Of a DNA stretch of 64,000 nucleotides, positions 48,295 to 58,210 are shown one piece after another. A program made the position numbers and the translations under genes. The stretch is from contig JAIUML010000002.1 in the NCBI GenBank assembly GCA_022565595.1, forward strand, positions 186,001-250,000. The letters run 5' to 3'. The stretch is from Saccharospirillum sp. (lineage in GTDB: Bacteria; Pseudomonadota; Gammaproteobacteria; Pseudomonadales; Natronospirillaceae). The notes below the pieces were generated by a model. The model worked only from the letters and a program-made list of their open reading frames with translations. It was not told where the DNA came from and made no database searches. How positions within the stretch are numbered: position 1 is the first letter of the stretch; each line of letters begins with the position of its first letter.

Positions 48295-48573
48295 ATGTCT
48301 GAAGCAAGTACGGTCACTCTTTATACCACCGCATGGTGTCCTTTTTGCCTGCGAGCCAAGGCTTTGCTGCAGCAAAAAAGCATCAAGTTCAATGAGATAC
48401 CGGTGGATGGAGATACCCAAAAACGGCAGGAAATGATGCGTTTGAGTGGCCGGCACACCGTGCCGCAAATCTGGATCGGCAATACCCATGTAGGGGGCTG
48501 TGACGAACTGATGAGTCTGGAGCGCAGTGGTAAACTCGACCAGTTGCTCAGTGAGCTCGACACTCAATCCTGA
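48295..48573 (+). CDS. grxC: Glutaredoxin 3
   Basis: 92 residues. Dithiol active site C15-PF-C18 in TTAWCPFCLRAK, cis-Pro in TVPQIWIG and glutathione-binding GGCDEL. Reduces disulfides and ribonucleotide reductase in the cytosol. ATG 48295 is chosen because it opens the standard product; the open frame extends upstream into yibN. Between yibN and secB, separated by 17 and 72 bases. Confidence 0.95.
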   Translation: MSEASTVTLYTTAWCPFCLRAKALLQQKSIKFNEIPVDGDTQKRQEMMRLSGRHTVPQIWIGNTHVGGCDELMSLERSGKLDQLLSELDTQS

Positions 48574-48645
48574 AAAACCGACCCAAAAACTCAACCGGCG
48601 ATTTTTTCCGGGTAAATAAAACACAAAGGACCTACTGGAGTCATT

Positions 48646-49104
48646 ATGACAGAGCAAGCCAAGCCTCAATTTGCGATCCAGCGCATTTATACGCGCGATG
48701 CATCCTTCGAATCCCCCAATTCTCCCGACATTTTCCGTGAAGAATGGAAGCCTCAGGTTAAACTCGACCTGAACACCAAAACTCGCGCGCTGAGCGAAAA
48801 TGTGTACGAGATTGTGCTGGTGGTCACTGTCGAAGCCAAGCTGGGCGAAAAAACCGCTTTTCTGGCAGAGATACACCAGGCAGGGGTCTTCACTGTCTCT
48901 GGCTTTCCTGATGAAACACGTGATCAGATGCTGGGCGCTTACTGCCCTTCTGTTCTGTTCCCCTATGCCCGCGAAGCCGTTGACACTGCCGTCACCAAGG
49001 GTAGCTTCCCTGCCCTGATGCTGGCTCCGGTCAACTTCGACGCGCTCTATCTGCAAAACAAGCAGAAGAAAGAGGGCGAGGCAGCACCCAAGGCAGACGC
49101 CTGA
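48646..49104 (+). CDS. secB: Protein-export chaperone SecB
   Basis: 152 residues. Tetrameric cytosolic chaperone that keeps preproteins unfolded for SecA. Typical blocks FAIQRIYTRDASFESPNSPDIF, WKPQVKLDLNT, YEIVLVVTVEAK, and VSGFPDE, with an acidic/polar tail. Start preceded by CTGGAG. Two hairpins follow. Confidence 0.97.
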   Translation: MTEQAKPQFAIQRIYTRDASFESPNSPDIFREEWKPQVKLDLNTKTRALSENVYEIVLVVTVEAKLGEKTAFLAEIHQAGVFTVSGFPDETRDQMLGAYCPSVLFPYAREAVDTAVTKGSFPALMLAPVNFDALYLQNKQKKEGEAAPKADA

Positions 49105-49172
49105 CGTCTGCCGGGCTTCGTCCTGGCTGACTCGGCAATCAAATTCTGTCTTTTGTCGATTTGATTGCCGAG
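49092..49172 (+). terminator. Two hairpins at the end of secB
   Basis: GGCAGACG-CCTGA-CGTCTGCC (49092-49112) overlaps the secB stop. A perfect 14-bp stem, CTCGGCAATCAAAT with its complement (49131-49144 and 49159-49172) around a 14-base loop, follows. Neither is followed by a strong U tract, so they may protect the 3' end rather than terminate alone. Confidence 0.5.
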
Positions 49173-49336
49173 CCGCTTTGAGTCCCCCTCTCCTCACCCC
49201 CCTCTTTCACAGATTCTGGCCTCCGATATCCCTTCATTATCATCTTCAACTTGAGACCTGGTTAACAATTCGGCAAACTGTCGTTCGTTTCAGGTGTGTT
49301 TAAAATCCATCCGCTTCAATGACAAGAGGTCCTTCG

Positions 49337-51328
49337 GTGAACGAAGGTAATGGCCGCTCTCTGGCTCAACTAGCGTTTGAGCAGAATCCGATTCCACAGC
49401 TCGTCTGTCAGCCATCAGGAGAAATCCTGACGGTGAACCTGGCGTTGCGCAGAGCCAGAAAGCTGGAGGCATCCTCTGATGATTTTGGCCACCTCAAAAA
49501 CTGGGCGCCGGACTTGATGGCAAGGCTCGAGACGCTCGACGGCCGAGCGTCTGTCTTGAGCAGTGCGTTGATTCCCGGCATGGTTCACCAGATCGAACTG
49601 CTTCCCCTCGATGGCTCAGACGGCGATCCCGTCGTGCTGATCACCGCCTCTCCGGACACTCAAGACGGTCACATGCAGCATCGCTTGACGGCTCTCTACG
49701 AATACAGCCTGGATGCCATTGCCTATACCAGCCCGGATGGCGTTTTCAAGCTGGCCAATCAGGCATTTCTCGATATGCTCGGCCGCGAGGCTTCCGAGGT
49801 TCTGGGTTACTCCTTCCGGGATTTCACCCCAGAGGCGGACCTGCTACTCGAAGACGACCTGAACCCCGACATGCTGTTCAATAACGGGGTCAGTGAGATC
49901 TACGATAAACACTTCATCCGCAAGGATGGCAGCCTGGTGCCCGTTTCGATCCGACTGGCGCTGGTCAAGGACTCGAACGGTCAGCCTGATGGCATCTGGT
50001 CCGTGAGCCGTGACAGCAGCCTGCGCAACCAGTTAATCGAGAGCCTGACGCGCAGCGAGCGACGCTTCCGCGCCCTGTTTCGCAACAGTCTGGATGCCAT
50101 CGGATTCTGGAGCCACGATCATCACCTCCAGTACGCCAACCAGGCCTATCTCAATATGATTGGCTACGAGCAGCACGAGTTGGCCGGTCTGAACTACCAG
50201 GTCTTCACTCCCCCCGGTTGGGAAGAGGTCGATCAGATCATTGCCGAGCAAGTTGAAGAACGGGGCTACAGCGATGCTTTTGAAAAGGAAATTCGCCACC
50301 GTGATGGACGCATTATCCCCATATCCATTCGAGCCAGCGCTTTGCACGATGGTGAAGGTAAAGTGACAGGCAGTTGGGTCATTATCCGCGATATCAGCCA
50401 CTACAAGGCCGCTCAGAACCAACTCGAGCACAGCCAACAACTCCTCAAGTTGACCAATCGCATGGCGCGAGTAGGTGGCTGGGAGTTCAATCCTCAAACG
50501 GAAGTCTTCGCGCTGACGGACGAAGCCTATCGCATTCTGGCGATTCCCAGAGCGTTTAATCTGAACATCAGCAGTCTGAGCAAGCTTTTTGATCTGCCCT
50601 CACAGCGTGAACTGGTCAGCAAGATCAAGGAAACCCTGCGCAATGCTTCGCCAACCGACTTCGATGTGCAGCTTGATGGTTTCGAGCCAGAGCGCTGGCT
50701 CAAGGTAACGGCTGAGCGGACGCTGGATTCTGCCGGCCAACCCTATTTGATCGGTGCGCTTCAGGATATCTCCGAGTTCAAGGCGCGCCAGCAGAGCCTG
50801 GAGCAGGATAGAGACAACTATCAGCAGATGGCGTTTCATGATCCACTGACCCAGTTGCCAAATCGTCTGTTGCTGGAGGATCGGTTCAGGCAACTGATTT
50901 ATCGGGCGGATCGCAACCAGACTTATGTTGCGGTGATTGTGATCGATCTGGACAATTTCAAACTGGTGAACGATCAGCTCGGCCATCCGGCTGGCGATGC
51001 TTTGCTCAAGTCCATCGCAAGTCGCTTGCGTCGTTCTGTGCGCCAGAGCGACACTGTGGCAAGGCTGGGCGGTGACGAGTTTATTGTGCTTGCGGCATTG
51101 AGTTCGGCGGAAGAAGGCCAGACGGTCGCCAACAAGCTGTTTCACGAGTTGCAGCAGCCCATCAATTGGGAAGGTAAACCGCTGAACAGCCAGTGCTCTA
51201 TGGGTTTGGCGGTTTACCCGTCCATGGGGAATACCTTCGATGCCCTCTACGAAGCCGCCGATCGAGCCATGTACAAGGCCAAAGCGGACGGCAAAAACCA
51301 GCTGCAGATCTTCTCCACCGAACCCTGA
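49337..51328 (+). CDS. Multi-PAS diguanylate cyclase
   Basis: About 663 residues from GTG 49337 (AGAGGT upstream); ATG 49319 is an alternative. A cytosolic protein with four PAS-like domains (about 5-110, 115-235, 245-360, 370-490), of which two share the DAI.(Y/F) start and (R/K)DG motifs. C-terminal GGDEF domain has FHDPLTQLPNR, RLGGDEF and an RxxD (RQSD) product-inhibition site. Makes c-di-GMP in response to an unknown small signal, perhaps a redox or haem ligand. Single gene. Confidence 0.9.
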   Translation: MNEGNGRSLAQLAFEQNPIPQLVCQPSGEILTVNLALRRARKLEASSDDFGHLKNWAPDLMARLETLDGRASVLSSALIPGMVHQIELLPLDGSDGDPVVLITASPDTQDGHMQHRLTALYEYSLDAIAYTSPDGVFKLANQAFLDMLGREASEVLGYSFRDFTPEADLLLEDDLNPDMLFNNGVSEIYDKHFIRKDGSLVPVSIRLALVKDSNGQPDGIWSVSRDSSLRNQLIESLTRSERRFRALFRNSLDAIGFWSHDHHLQYANQAYLNMIGYEQHELAGLNYQVFTPPGWEEVDQIIAEQVEERGYSDAFEKEIRHRDGRIIPISIRASALHDGEGKVTGSWVIIRDISHYKAAQNQLEHSQQLLKLTNRMARVGGWEFNPQTEVFALTDEAYRILAIPRAFNLNISSLSKLFDLPSQRELVSKIKETLRNASPTDFDVQLDGFEPERWLKVTAERTLDSAGQPYLIGALQDISEFKARQQSLEQDRDNYQQMAFHDPLTQLPNRLLLEDRFRQLIYRADRNQTYVAVIVIDLDNFKLVNDQLGHPAGDALLKSIASRLRRSVRQSDTVARLGGDEFIVLAALSSAEEGQTVANKLFHELQQPINWEGKPLNSQCSMGLAVYPSMGNTFDALYEAADRAMYKAKADGKNQLQIFSTEP

Positions 51329-51461
51329 TACTTGACCAACCATTCAGGTTTGTAGTTTTATAGCCTGAACAACGCTCAGTTTGAATCGAGTATCAGTGGC
51401 ACGCATCCATACGATCCGACGCTCCCTCTCGACACCTCAAAAAATTCACACGAGACCGAAC

Positions 51462-51476
51462 TGGCAGATTAATTGC
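51462..51476 (+). promoter_or_regulatory. Sigma-54 promoter of pucG-allC
   Basis: TGGCAGATTAATTGC, GG-N10-GC with the TTGC end, 38 bases before ATG 51514. Transcription would start near 51488. No NtrC-type TGCAC site was seen in the 185-base gap; a lone TTGACCA half site is near 51335. Confidence 0.7.
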
Positions 51477-51513
51477 GTATTTCCTGCTATTCACATTCTG
51501 GAGACTGTTTTCA

Positions 51514-52749
51514 ATGACGGATTCTCAATTCAGCCGACTCTCCCCGCCACCTCGACTATTGATGGGGCCGGGGCCAATTAATGCGTATCCGAGGGTATTG
51601 CAGGCGCTGTCGACGCAGTTGATTGGTCAATACGATCCGCACATGACCAACTACATGAATCAGGTTATGGCGTTGTACCGCGACGTGTTTCAAACCCGTA
51701 ACCAGTGGACGCTGATGGTCGATGGCACTGCGCGTGCAGGTATAGAGGCGGTGCTGGTGTCGATCATTGAGCCTGGTGATCGGGTGTTGGTGCCCATCTT
51801 TGGTCGCTTTGGGTACCTGCTGCAGGAAATCGCCGAGCGCGCGGGGGCCGAGGTGCATACCATCGAGGTTCCCTGGGGTGAGGTGTTTTCGCCAGAGCAG
51901 ATTGAAGCGGCTTTGAAACAAGTGCGGCCCAAAGTCCTGGCGCTGGTGCAGGGTGATACATCAACCACCATGCTGCAGCCCCTGGCGGATATTGGTGCAC
52001 TCTGTCGCCACTATGAGGCCTTGTTATATTGTGACGCTACAGCGTCCATTGCCGGTAACGCGCTGCTTGTGGACGACTGGCAACTGGATGCGGTGTCGGT
52101 CGGGCTGCAAAAATGTCTGGGTGGGCCGAGTGGTATTGCGCCGATCACGCTCAGCGACCGTTTTGTTGAGCAGATTCGTCGCCGGCATCATATTGAAGCC
52201 GGTATTCGTGGTGAAGAGGCGAGACCGGGGGTGGGCAGTCGCATTCGGTCCAATTATTTTGACCTGCCGATGATCCTGGATTACTGGAGTGAAGCACGTT
52301 TGAACCACCACACCGAGGCGACCAGCATGCTGTATTGCGCTCGGGAATGCGCTCAGATAGTACTCGAGGAGGGGCTGGTCGCTGGTATCGAACGGCATGA
52401 ACGCCATGGCAAAGCGATGCTGGATGGCCTGATCGCTATGGGCCTGGCCCCCTTTGGCGATCTGCGCCACAAGATGAACAACGTCTGTGCTTTCTGGATT
52501 CCCGACGGTATAGACGGCGAGGCGATCCGATCGGCGCTCTTGCATGACTTTAATCTGGAGATCGGCACCAGCTTTGGCCCGCTGAAAGGCAAGGTGTGGC
52601 GCTTTGGTACCATGGGCTACAATGCGCGCCAGGACACGGTTCTTTTTACGCTGATGGCACTGGAGGCGACCTTGCGTCGTGCCGGGCTGTCGCTACCGAG
52701 TGGCGCTGCTGTCGATGCCGCCTATCAACACTATACGGATACCCTTTGA
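51514..52749 (+). CDS. pucG: (S)-ureidoglycine--glyoxylate transaminase-like PLP enzyme
   Basis: 411 residues, class V aminotransferase fold. PLP lysine K200 in VGLQKCLGGPSG; also LLMGPGPINAYP, GQYDPHMT, VDGTARAGIEA and RSNYFDLPMILDYW, typical of the PucG/UGXT group rather than alanine--glyoxylate transaminase. It would move the amino group of ureidoglycine to glyoxylate, giving glycine and oxalurate, which fits the directly overlapping allantoate amidohydrolase gene. Substrate assignment is from context and resemblance. The gene ends in an ATGA overlap with allC. Confidence 0.85.
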   Translation: MTDSQFSRLSPPPRLLMGPGPINAYPRVLQALSTQLIGQYDPHMTNYMNQVMALYRDVFQTRNQWTLMVDGTARAGIEAVLVSIIEPGDRVLVPIFGRFGYLLQEIAERAGAEVHTIEVPWGEVFSPEQIEAALKQVRPKVLALVQGDTSTTMLQPLADIGALCRHYEALLYCDATASIAGNALLVDDWQLDAVSVGLQKCLGGPSGIAPITLSDRFVEQIRRRHHIEAGIRGEEARPGVGSRIRSNYFDLPMILDYWSEARLNHHTEATSMLYCARECAQIVLEEGLVAGIERHERHGKAMLDGLIAMGLAPFGDLRHKMNNVCAFWIPDGIDGEAIRSALLHDFNLEIGTSFGPLKGKVWRFGTMGYNARQDTVLFTLMALEATLRRAGLSLPSGAAVDAAYQHYTDTL

Positions 52750-54002
52750 TGAATCTTGGCGAAAACGCACTATATTGGTGCAATGCTCTGGCGGAGTTCA
52801 CCGAAACGCCAGGCCAGATGCAACGCAGCTACCTGACGGACTGCCATCAACAAGCCATCAACCAATTGGAACACTGGCTCGAGGACGCTCAGCTACCCTC
52901 CTGGATGGATGCTGCGGGCAATCTCTGGGGTCGACTCCCCGCGCGTGAAGAAGATGCGCCGAGGGTCGTCATTGGCTCTCACATTGATACGGTGCCGAAC
53001 GGTGGTATTTACGATGGCATACTCGGCATCGTTCTGCCCCTGCTGGTGATGAAGCAGTTCCGCCAGCAAGGCATCGCCTTGCCCTTTCATCTGGACCTGG
53101 TTGCCTTTGGCGATGAAGAAGGCACACGCTTCGGCACAACGCTGCTCGGCAGTCGAGCCCTGACGGGCCATTGGGATTCGAACTGGGCTGGCTTGACGGA
53201 TGCGTCCGGTGTCAGCCTTGCCGAAGCCTTCCGCCAGTTCGAACTCGATATTGATCGAGTAAAGGACGCTTCGCTTAGAGACCACCCTCCTCTGGCCTTT
53301 CTGGAAGTCCATATTGAACAAGGGCCGATTCTGGAAGAAGAACAGCTACCTGTGGGTATCGTCACCGCCATCAACGGCGCTCGACGCTTCTCAATTGAGC
53401 TGACGGGCATGGCAGGCCACGCCGGTACTGTGCCCATGCACCTGCGCCAGGATGCATTGGCAGCAGCGGCTGAGATTACCCTGATTGTTGAGCGCGTCGC
53501 CCGTGAACACGGTGTAACAGCCACGGTCGGACGGATTCAGGCCGAGCCTGGCGCGGTAAATGTGATAGCGGGCAAGACCAGGCTGAGCCTGGATATTCGT
53601 AGCGAACGTGATGGTGAGCGCGATGCCGCTTTGACCATGATCTGGGACACCGCCAAGCTGGCCTGCCATGAGCGTGGTATTCATATGGACTGGCAGGAAA
53701 CCCACTCGGCGCCCTCTGTTGCCTGCGCTGACAGCCTGCAACGCTGCCTGGCAGGCGCGATAGCAGAACTGGGCATTACGCCCAAATACCTCGCCAGCGG
53801 CGCCGGTCACGATGCCATGGCCATGGCCAACCTCTGCCCAGTGGGCATGATGTTTGTTCGCTGCGAGGGTGGTATCAGCCACCACCCTGATGAGGCCATC
53901 ACTGCCGGCGATGCGCACCAAGCTGGCCTGGCCCTGAAGGGTTGGCTGCTTAAGCTGGCCGCTGCGGTTCAGTCTGGTGAGTACAGGCCGACATTGGTAT
54001 AG
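52749..54002 (+). CDS. allC: Allantoate amidohydrolase (M20 family)
   Basis: 417 residues. Di-metal amidohydrolase of the HyuC/AllC type: GSHIDTVPNGGIYDGILG (His, Asp), FGDEEGTRFG (Glu), EVHIEQGPILE (His), and a C-terminal His in CEGGISHHPDE. Cleaves allantoate to ureidoglycine, ammonia and CO2. The start ATG 52749 overlaps the pucG stop; the frame is open earlier but within pucG. Its last 34 bases overlap the convergent thiI end. Confidence 0.9.
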   Translation: MNLGENALYWCNALAEFTETPGQMQRSYLTDCHQQAINQLEHWLEDAQLPSWMDAAGNLWGRLPAREEDAPRVVIGSHIDTVPNGGIYDGILGIVLPLLVMKQFRQQGIALPFHLDLVAFGDEEGTRFGTTLLGSRALTGHWDSNWAGLTDASGVSLAEAFRQFELDIDRVKDASLRDHPPLAFLEVHIEQGPILEEEQLPVGIVTAINGARRFSIELTGMAGHAGTVPMHLRQDALAAAAEITLIVERVAREHGVTATVGRIQAEPGAVNVIAGKTRLSLDIRSERDGERDAALTMIWDTAKLACHERGIHMDWQETHSAPSVACADSLQRCLAGAIAELGITPKYLASGAGHDAMAMANLCPVGMMFVRCEGGISHHPDEAITAGDAHQAGLALKGWLLKLAAAVQSGEYRPTLV

Positions 54003-55432
54003 CCGGCATCCGCCAGATGCAGAGCATGCAACTTGCTCATGACGCCCTTGTCGCAGTATAGCAGATAGTTTTTTTGAGTATCGAGTTCAGAGAAGCGTCG
54101 ATTCAGACTGTAAAAAGGAATCTGAATGATGTCGTGTCCCTCAACAACCAGAGGCGCATGCTCCACTTCCGTCGGGTGGCGCAGGTCGATGATAACCGCG
54201 TCCGGGTCTGGCACTGCGGGGTTGTTGAGCCCGTCCGCCAGGGCGTCCTGGCTGTGAAAGGTGAGTTCCGTGATAAGCTCGACTTTGGCCTCGGCCAACA
54301 CCTGATCCAGTAGCCCAAAATCAAAGGTCGCTTCCGCCGCTTCAACAGCGCCACGCTTGCAGGCTGCGTTGGGTTTGCGCGAGATAACCCCGCAGTATTC
54401 CGGCATGCGCTCCGAAAAAGTGGCGGTGCCAATGTCTCTGGCTTGCTGGATGATGGCCGGCTTGTCGGTCACAATCAGCGGGCGAATCACCAAACGGTCG
54501 GATACAGCATCGATCAAACTGAGGTTGGGCAACGTTTGGCTGGACACCTGGGCGATGGCTTCACCAGTGACCAGGGCCGGCAGGTTGCGCTCTTCTGCGA
54601 TGCGATTAGCCACACGCATCATCATGCGCTTGAGCACAACGCCCATGTAGCGGTCTTCGACCTGTGTCAGTACTTCCTCAACCACTGGCTCAAATGGAAC
54701 GCTGATAAAGTCGACCTTGTGCGAGCTGCCATAACGTTTCCAAAGATAGTAGACCACTTCCTTGACGCCATTCTCGTGCGCTGCTCCACCCAGATTGAAG
54801 AACAGAAACTGATTCTTGACGCCACGGCGCATCATCTGAAAGGCAGCAACCAACGAATCGAAGCCACCGCTGACCAGTGTCAGGACACTTTCCTGAGAGC
54901 CCAGGGGAAACCCGCCCAGACCCGGTCGTTGCTGTTCGACGATATAGAAACGGTCGCGCTTGATCTCCAGGCGTACATCGATATCCGGCTGTTTCAACTG
55001 CACGCCAGCAGCCCCGGTACGTTGCCGCAAGCCGCCACCGATGTATCGCTCAACATCCATGGAAGTAAAATCGTGCTCCCCTGTGCGCTTTACGCTGACC
55101 CTAAAGGTCTTGCCTTCCAGCGCCTCTCCCCACACGGCCAGGGTTTGTTCCAGCATTTGCTCGAAATCAGCCAGTGGATGCTCCACCACCGAATTGATGT
55201 GACCCAGGCCGGGTATGCACTCCAGTGCCTCGGCAATGGCCTCATTGATGACATCCGATGTTTCGGCGGGGGTATTGATAATAATGCCATCCCAGTCACT
55301 TTTTACTGTGACATCTGGGCAAATACGTCGCAAAACGGTGCGCAAATTCTGGCCCAGGCTCTTGGTCAGCAACTTGCGAACAGGTCGAGTCTTGATGGTG
55401 ATTTCAGGAAACAGACGAGCAATAAACTTCAT
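53969..55432 (-). CDS. thiI: tRNA 4-thiouridine sulfurtransferase
   Basis: 487 residues. N-terminal ferredoxin-like and THUMP domains (RNA binding), PP-loop with TLVSGGFDSLVAAF, then a C-terminal rhodanese domain with the persulfide Cys in LLYCDKGVM. It puts sulfur on uridine-8 of tRNA and on the thiazole precursor of thiamine. The full rhodanese part, found only in gammaproteobacterial ThiI, is present. Sits alone on the minus strand between allC and glnA. Confidence 0.97.
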   Translation of the reverse strand: MKFIARLFPEITIKTRPVRKLLTKSLGQNLRTVLRRICPDVTVKSDWDGIIINTPAETSDVINEAIAEALECIPGLGHINSVVEHPLADFEQMLEQTLAVWGEALEGKTFRVSVKRTGEHDFTSMDVERYIGGGLRQRTGAAGVQLKQPDIDVRLEIKRDRFYIVEQQRPGLGGFPLGSQESVLTLVSGGFDSLVAAFQMMRRGVKNQFLFFNLGGAAHENGVKEVVYYLWKRYGSSHKVDFISVPFEPVVEEVLTQVEDRYMGVVLKRMMMRVANRIAEERNLPALVTGEAIAQVSSQTLPNLSLIDAVSDRLVIRPLIVTDKPAIIQQARDIGTATFSERMPEYCGVISRKPNAACKRGAVEAAEATFDFGLLDQVLAEAKVELITELTFHSQDALADGLNNPAVPDPDAVIIDLRHPTEVEHAPLVVEGHDIIQIPFYSLNRRFSELDTQKNYLLYCDKGVMSKLHALHLADAGYTNVGLYSPD

Positions 55433-55801
55433 GTCGAGGATTCAGGCCAACTTTCGGGCGCGGCAGTATAACGACCTCTGCACAAAAATTCACCTTGAGC
55501 GTCGGACCCATAATGCACCAAAATGTCGCACCATCTCAGTGCAGAGCGCCTGAAAGTGATCTATATTGGTGCACCACTGCCCGCCTGAATTTGCCATATT
55601 GCCCTGGAAAGCGCCATACAGAGGCTTTCCGATGGCTGGCATAGCGATTGCTTTGTGAGTGCACAGACTTAGTGCCTGGTTACTCTCGGAAGCCATTCCT
55701 GGTAACCACACCCGTGCAGGCTGTTGTGCTGAACGACGCCGCAGTCTGAAAGTTTAACGACGTTCACCGGCCACAATGGCCGTTCAACCTGGAGACGTAC
55801 T
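55433..55801 (+). promoter_or_regulatory. glnA control region: NtrC sites, sigma-54 promoter, leader hairpin
   Basis: 369-base gap. NtrC-type sites TGCACCAAAATGTCGCA (55514-55530) and TGATCTATATTGGTGCA (55557-55573) lie about 141 and 98 bases before the expected start. The -24/-12 promoter is TGGCATAGCGATTGC (55637-55651). A further weak site TGCACAGACTTAGTGCC (55660-55676) overlaps the start point. A leader hairpin TGGTTAC...GTAACCA, with inner stem GGAA-GCCA-TTCC, is at 55677-55708. Layout closely follows E. coli glnAp2. Confidence 0.8.
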
Positions 55802-57208
55802 ATGTCAGAGCATACTCTGAAACTGCTGAAGGACTCCGAAGCGAAATGGGTTGACCTGCGCTTCACAGATACCAAAGGTAAAGAGCAACACGTTACTATT
55901 CCTTCCAAGGAAATCGACGACAGCTTTTTCACCGAAGGCAAAATGTTTGATGGCTCTTCCATCTCCGGTTGGAAAGGCATTAATGAATCTGACATGATCC
56001 TGCTGCCGGACGACGAAGCCTCTGTTCTGGATCCGTTCACTGAAGACGCAACCGTTATTGTTCGTTGCAACATCGTTGAACCTTCAACTGGCGAAGGCTA
56101 TAACCGTGACCCTCGCTCAGTCGCACTGCGCGCTGAAGCCTACCTGGCGTCTACTGGCTTGGGCGACAAGGCCATTTTTGGCCCAGAACCCGAATTCTTC
56201 GTTTTCGACGACGTCAAATGGGGGGCCGACATTTCTGGCGCTTTCTACAAAGTCGATTCAGAAGAAGCGGCCTGGTCTTCCGAGCGTGTGTTTGAAGATG
56301 GCAACCTGGGTCACCGCCCACGCGTCAAAGGCGGTTACTTTCCTGTCCCCCCCGTCGACAGTCTGCACGAAATTCGTGCCGCCATGTGTGATGCCATGAG
56401 CGCCATGGGACTGGACATCGAAGTACACCATCACGAAGTGGGCACAGCTGGCCAATGTGAAATTGGCGTTGGTGCCAACACCCTGACCAAAAAGGCCGAC
56501 GAAGTACAGATCCTGAAGTACTGCGTACACAACGTTGCCCACGCCTACGGTAAAACAGCCACCTTCATGCCCAAGCCCCTGGTTGGTGACAACGGCAGCG
56601 GTATGCACGTTCACATGTCTTTCTCGAAGGACGGTGTTAACCAGTTTGCCGGTGACGACTATGCTGGCATGAGTGAACTGGCGTTGTTCTACATCGGCGG
56701 CATCATCAAGCACGCTCGTGCGTTGAATGCCTTTGCCAACGCTTCGACCAACTCTTACAAGCGTCTGGTTCCTGGCTTTGAAGCGCCGGTCATGCTGGCC
56801 TACTCGGCTCGCAACCGTTCAGCTTCTATCCGTATTCCTTATGTGCCTTCACCCAAGGGCAAACGTATTGAAGTTCGCTTTGGCGACCCGACTGCCAACC
56901 CTTACTTGATGTTCTCTGCCTACCTGATGGCTGGCCTGGACGGCATCAAGAACAAGATCCACCCTGGCGATTCTGCCGACAAGGATCTGTACGACCTGCC
57001 TCCAGAAGAGCAAAACGAGTACCCAACAGTGTGCAACAGCCTCGAGCAGGCGTTGAACGCTCTGGATGCTGACCGCGACTTCCTGAAAGCCGGTGGCGTG
57101 TTTGACGACGACACCATCGATGCCTACATCGCATTGAAGCGTGAAGAAGTGACTCGCCTGGACATGACCACTCACCCGGTCGAGTACGACATGTACTACT
57201 CTGTCTAA
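55802..57208 (+). CDS. glnA: Glutamine synthetase, type I
   Basis: 468 residues. Makes glutamine from glutamate, ammonia and ATP; dodecamer. Signatures: [47 protein letters not shown], and the adenylylation loop [10 protein letters not shown] with the modified Tyr. Codon use is highly biased. It is separate from ntrBC (22.8 kb), unlike enterobacteria, but lies within the purine nitrogen genes. Confidence 0.98.
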   Translation: MSEHTLKLLKDSEAKWVDLRFTDTKGKEQHVTIPSKEIDDSFFTEGKMFDGSSISGWKGINESDMILLPDDEASVLDPFTEDATVIVRCNIVEPSTGEGYNRDPRSVALRAEAYLASTGLGDKAIFGPEPEFFVFDDVKWGADISGAFYKVDSEEAAWSSERVFEDGNLGHRPRVKGGYFPVPPVDSLHEIRAAMCDAMSAMGLDIEVHHHEVGTAGQCEIGVGANTLTKKADEVQILKYCVHNVAHAYGKTATFMPKPLVGDNGSGMHVHMSFSKDGVNQFAGDDYAGMSELALFYIGGIIKHARALNAFANASTNSYKRLVPGFEAPVMLAYSARNRSASIRIPYVPSPKGKRIEVRFGDPTANPYLMFSAYLMAGLDGIKNKIHPGDSADKDLYDLPPEEQNEYPTVCNSLEQALNALDADRDFLKAGGVFDDDTIDAYIALKREEVTRLDMTTHPVEYDMYYSV

Positions 57209-57230
57209 GCATCGCTTGGTGTGAGCATAA

Positions 57231-57258
57231 AAGGGCCGATATTTTCGGCCCTTTTTTT
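57231..57258. terminator. Rho-independent terminator shared by glnA and puuE
   Basis: AAGGGCCGA-TATTT-TCGGCCCTT followed by TTTTT. Perfect 9-bp stem, 5-base loop, 22 bases after the glnA stop. Reading on the minus strand, the loop side also gives a U-rich end, so it can stop convergent puuE transcripts too. Confidence 0.92.
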
Positions 57259-58168
57259 ATGCCTTGAAGGGATGCTTCTCCAGCCAGTGCCGCGCAATTT
57301 CCTCACGTGTTGCCAGCCAGACTCGGTCGTGTTTCAACACATAATCAACAAACCGCTTCAATGCCATAAAGCGCCCGGGGCGGCCGATGAGACGGCAGTG
57401 TAAGCCTATGTTGAGTATGGCGGGCTGAGTTTCTCCCTCTTCGTACAGCACATCAAAGGCATCCTTCAGGTATTGGTAGAACACCTCTGCATTGTTGAAC
57501 CCCTGTGGTGTAGCGAAGCGCATGTCGTTGGTGTCGAGGGTGTAGGGCACCATCAGCAGGGGTCGTGTTACCGTCGGTTGATAATAAGGCAGGTCGTCGG
57601 CGTAGCTGTCGGCGCAGTAGAGAATGTCTGGCTGCTCTGCGATCAGTTCCAGGGTGTTCGGGCTGGTGCGGCCGGTGTACCAGCCGACCGGGCGTGAGCC
57701 GGTCAGGCTCTGGTGGATCGAGAGGGCTTTTTCCAGGTGTTCTCGCTCCAGCGACTCGGGCATGTGCTGATAGTGGATCCAGCGATAGCCATGCGAAGCG
57801 ATTTCCCAGCGTGATTGCAGCATGGCTTCCACCGCTGCCGGGTTGCGTTGCATGGCCATGGCAACGGCGAAAACGGTGACCGGTATCTGACGCTCGGAAA
57901 ACAGCCGATGGATGCGCCAGAACCCTGCTCGACTGCCGTATTCGTAGAGGCTTTCCATGCTCAGATGCCGATCGGTGTAGGCTTCCGCGCCGATAATGTC
58001 CGACAGAAACTGCTCTGAACCGGCATCGCCATGCAGGACGGAATTTTCACCCCCTTCTTCGTAGTTCAGTACAAACTGAACCGCGACTCTGGCATTACCC
58101 GGCCACGCCGCCTGTGGTGGCCGACTGGCATAGCCGATCATGTCCCTGGGATACTCAAACTGACTCAT
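57257..58168 (-). CDS. puuE: Allantoinase PuuE (polysaccharide deacetylase-like)
   Basis: 303 residues. Converts allantoin to allantoate. Metal-independent polysaccharide deacetylase-type allantoinase: YPRDMIGYASRPPQAAWPGNARVAVQFVLNY-like N-terminus (YPRDMIGYA, GGENSV), SHGYRWIHYQHM, GWYTGRTSPNT. The PuuE family is distinct from the classic zinc allantoinase. Divergent from xdhA with a 177-base shared control region. Next on the plus strand is xdhABC. Confidence 0.9.
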   Translation of the reverse strand: MSQFEYPRDMIGYASRPPQAAWPGNARVAVQFVLNYEEGGENSVLHGDAGSEQFLSDIIGAEAYTDRHLSMESLYEYGSRAGFWRIHRLFSERQIPVTVFAVAMAMQRNPAAVEAMLQSRWEIASHGYRWIHYQHMPESLEREHLEKALSIHQSLTGSRPVGWYTGRTSPNTLELIAEQPDILYCADSYADDLPYYQPTVTRPLLMVPYTLDTNDMRFATPQGFNNAEVFYQYLKDAFDVLYEEGETQPAILNIGLHCRLIGRPGRFMALKRFVDYVLKHDRVWLATREEIARHWLEKHPFKA

Positions 58169-58210
58169 TACCTACCCTCATCGAGAATTGAACAGGAAAC
58201 CAAAAGAGCA

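Noticed and set aside
54443-55471. 342-codon plus-strand frame over thiI
   Set aside because: Antisense shadow of thiI; composition mirrors the reverse frame.
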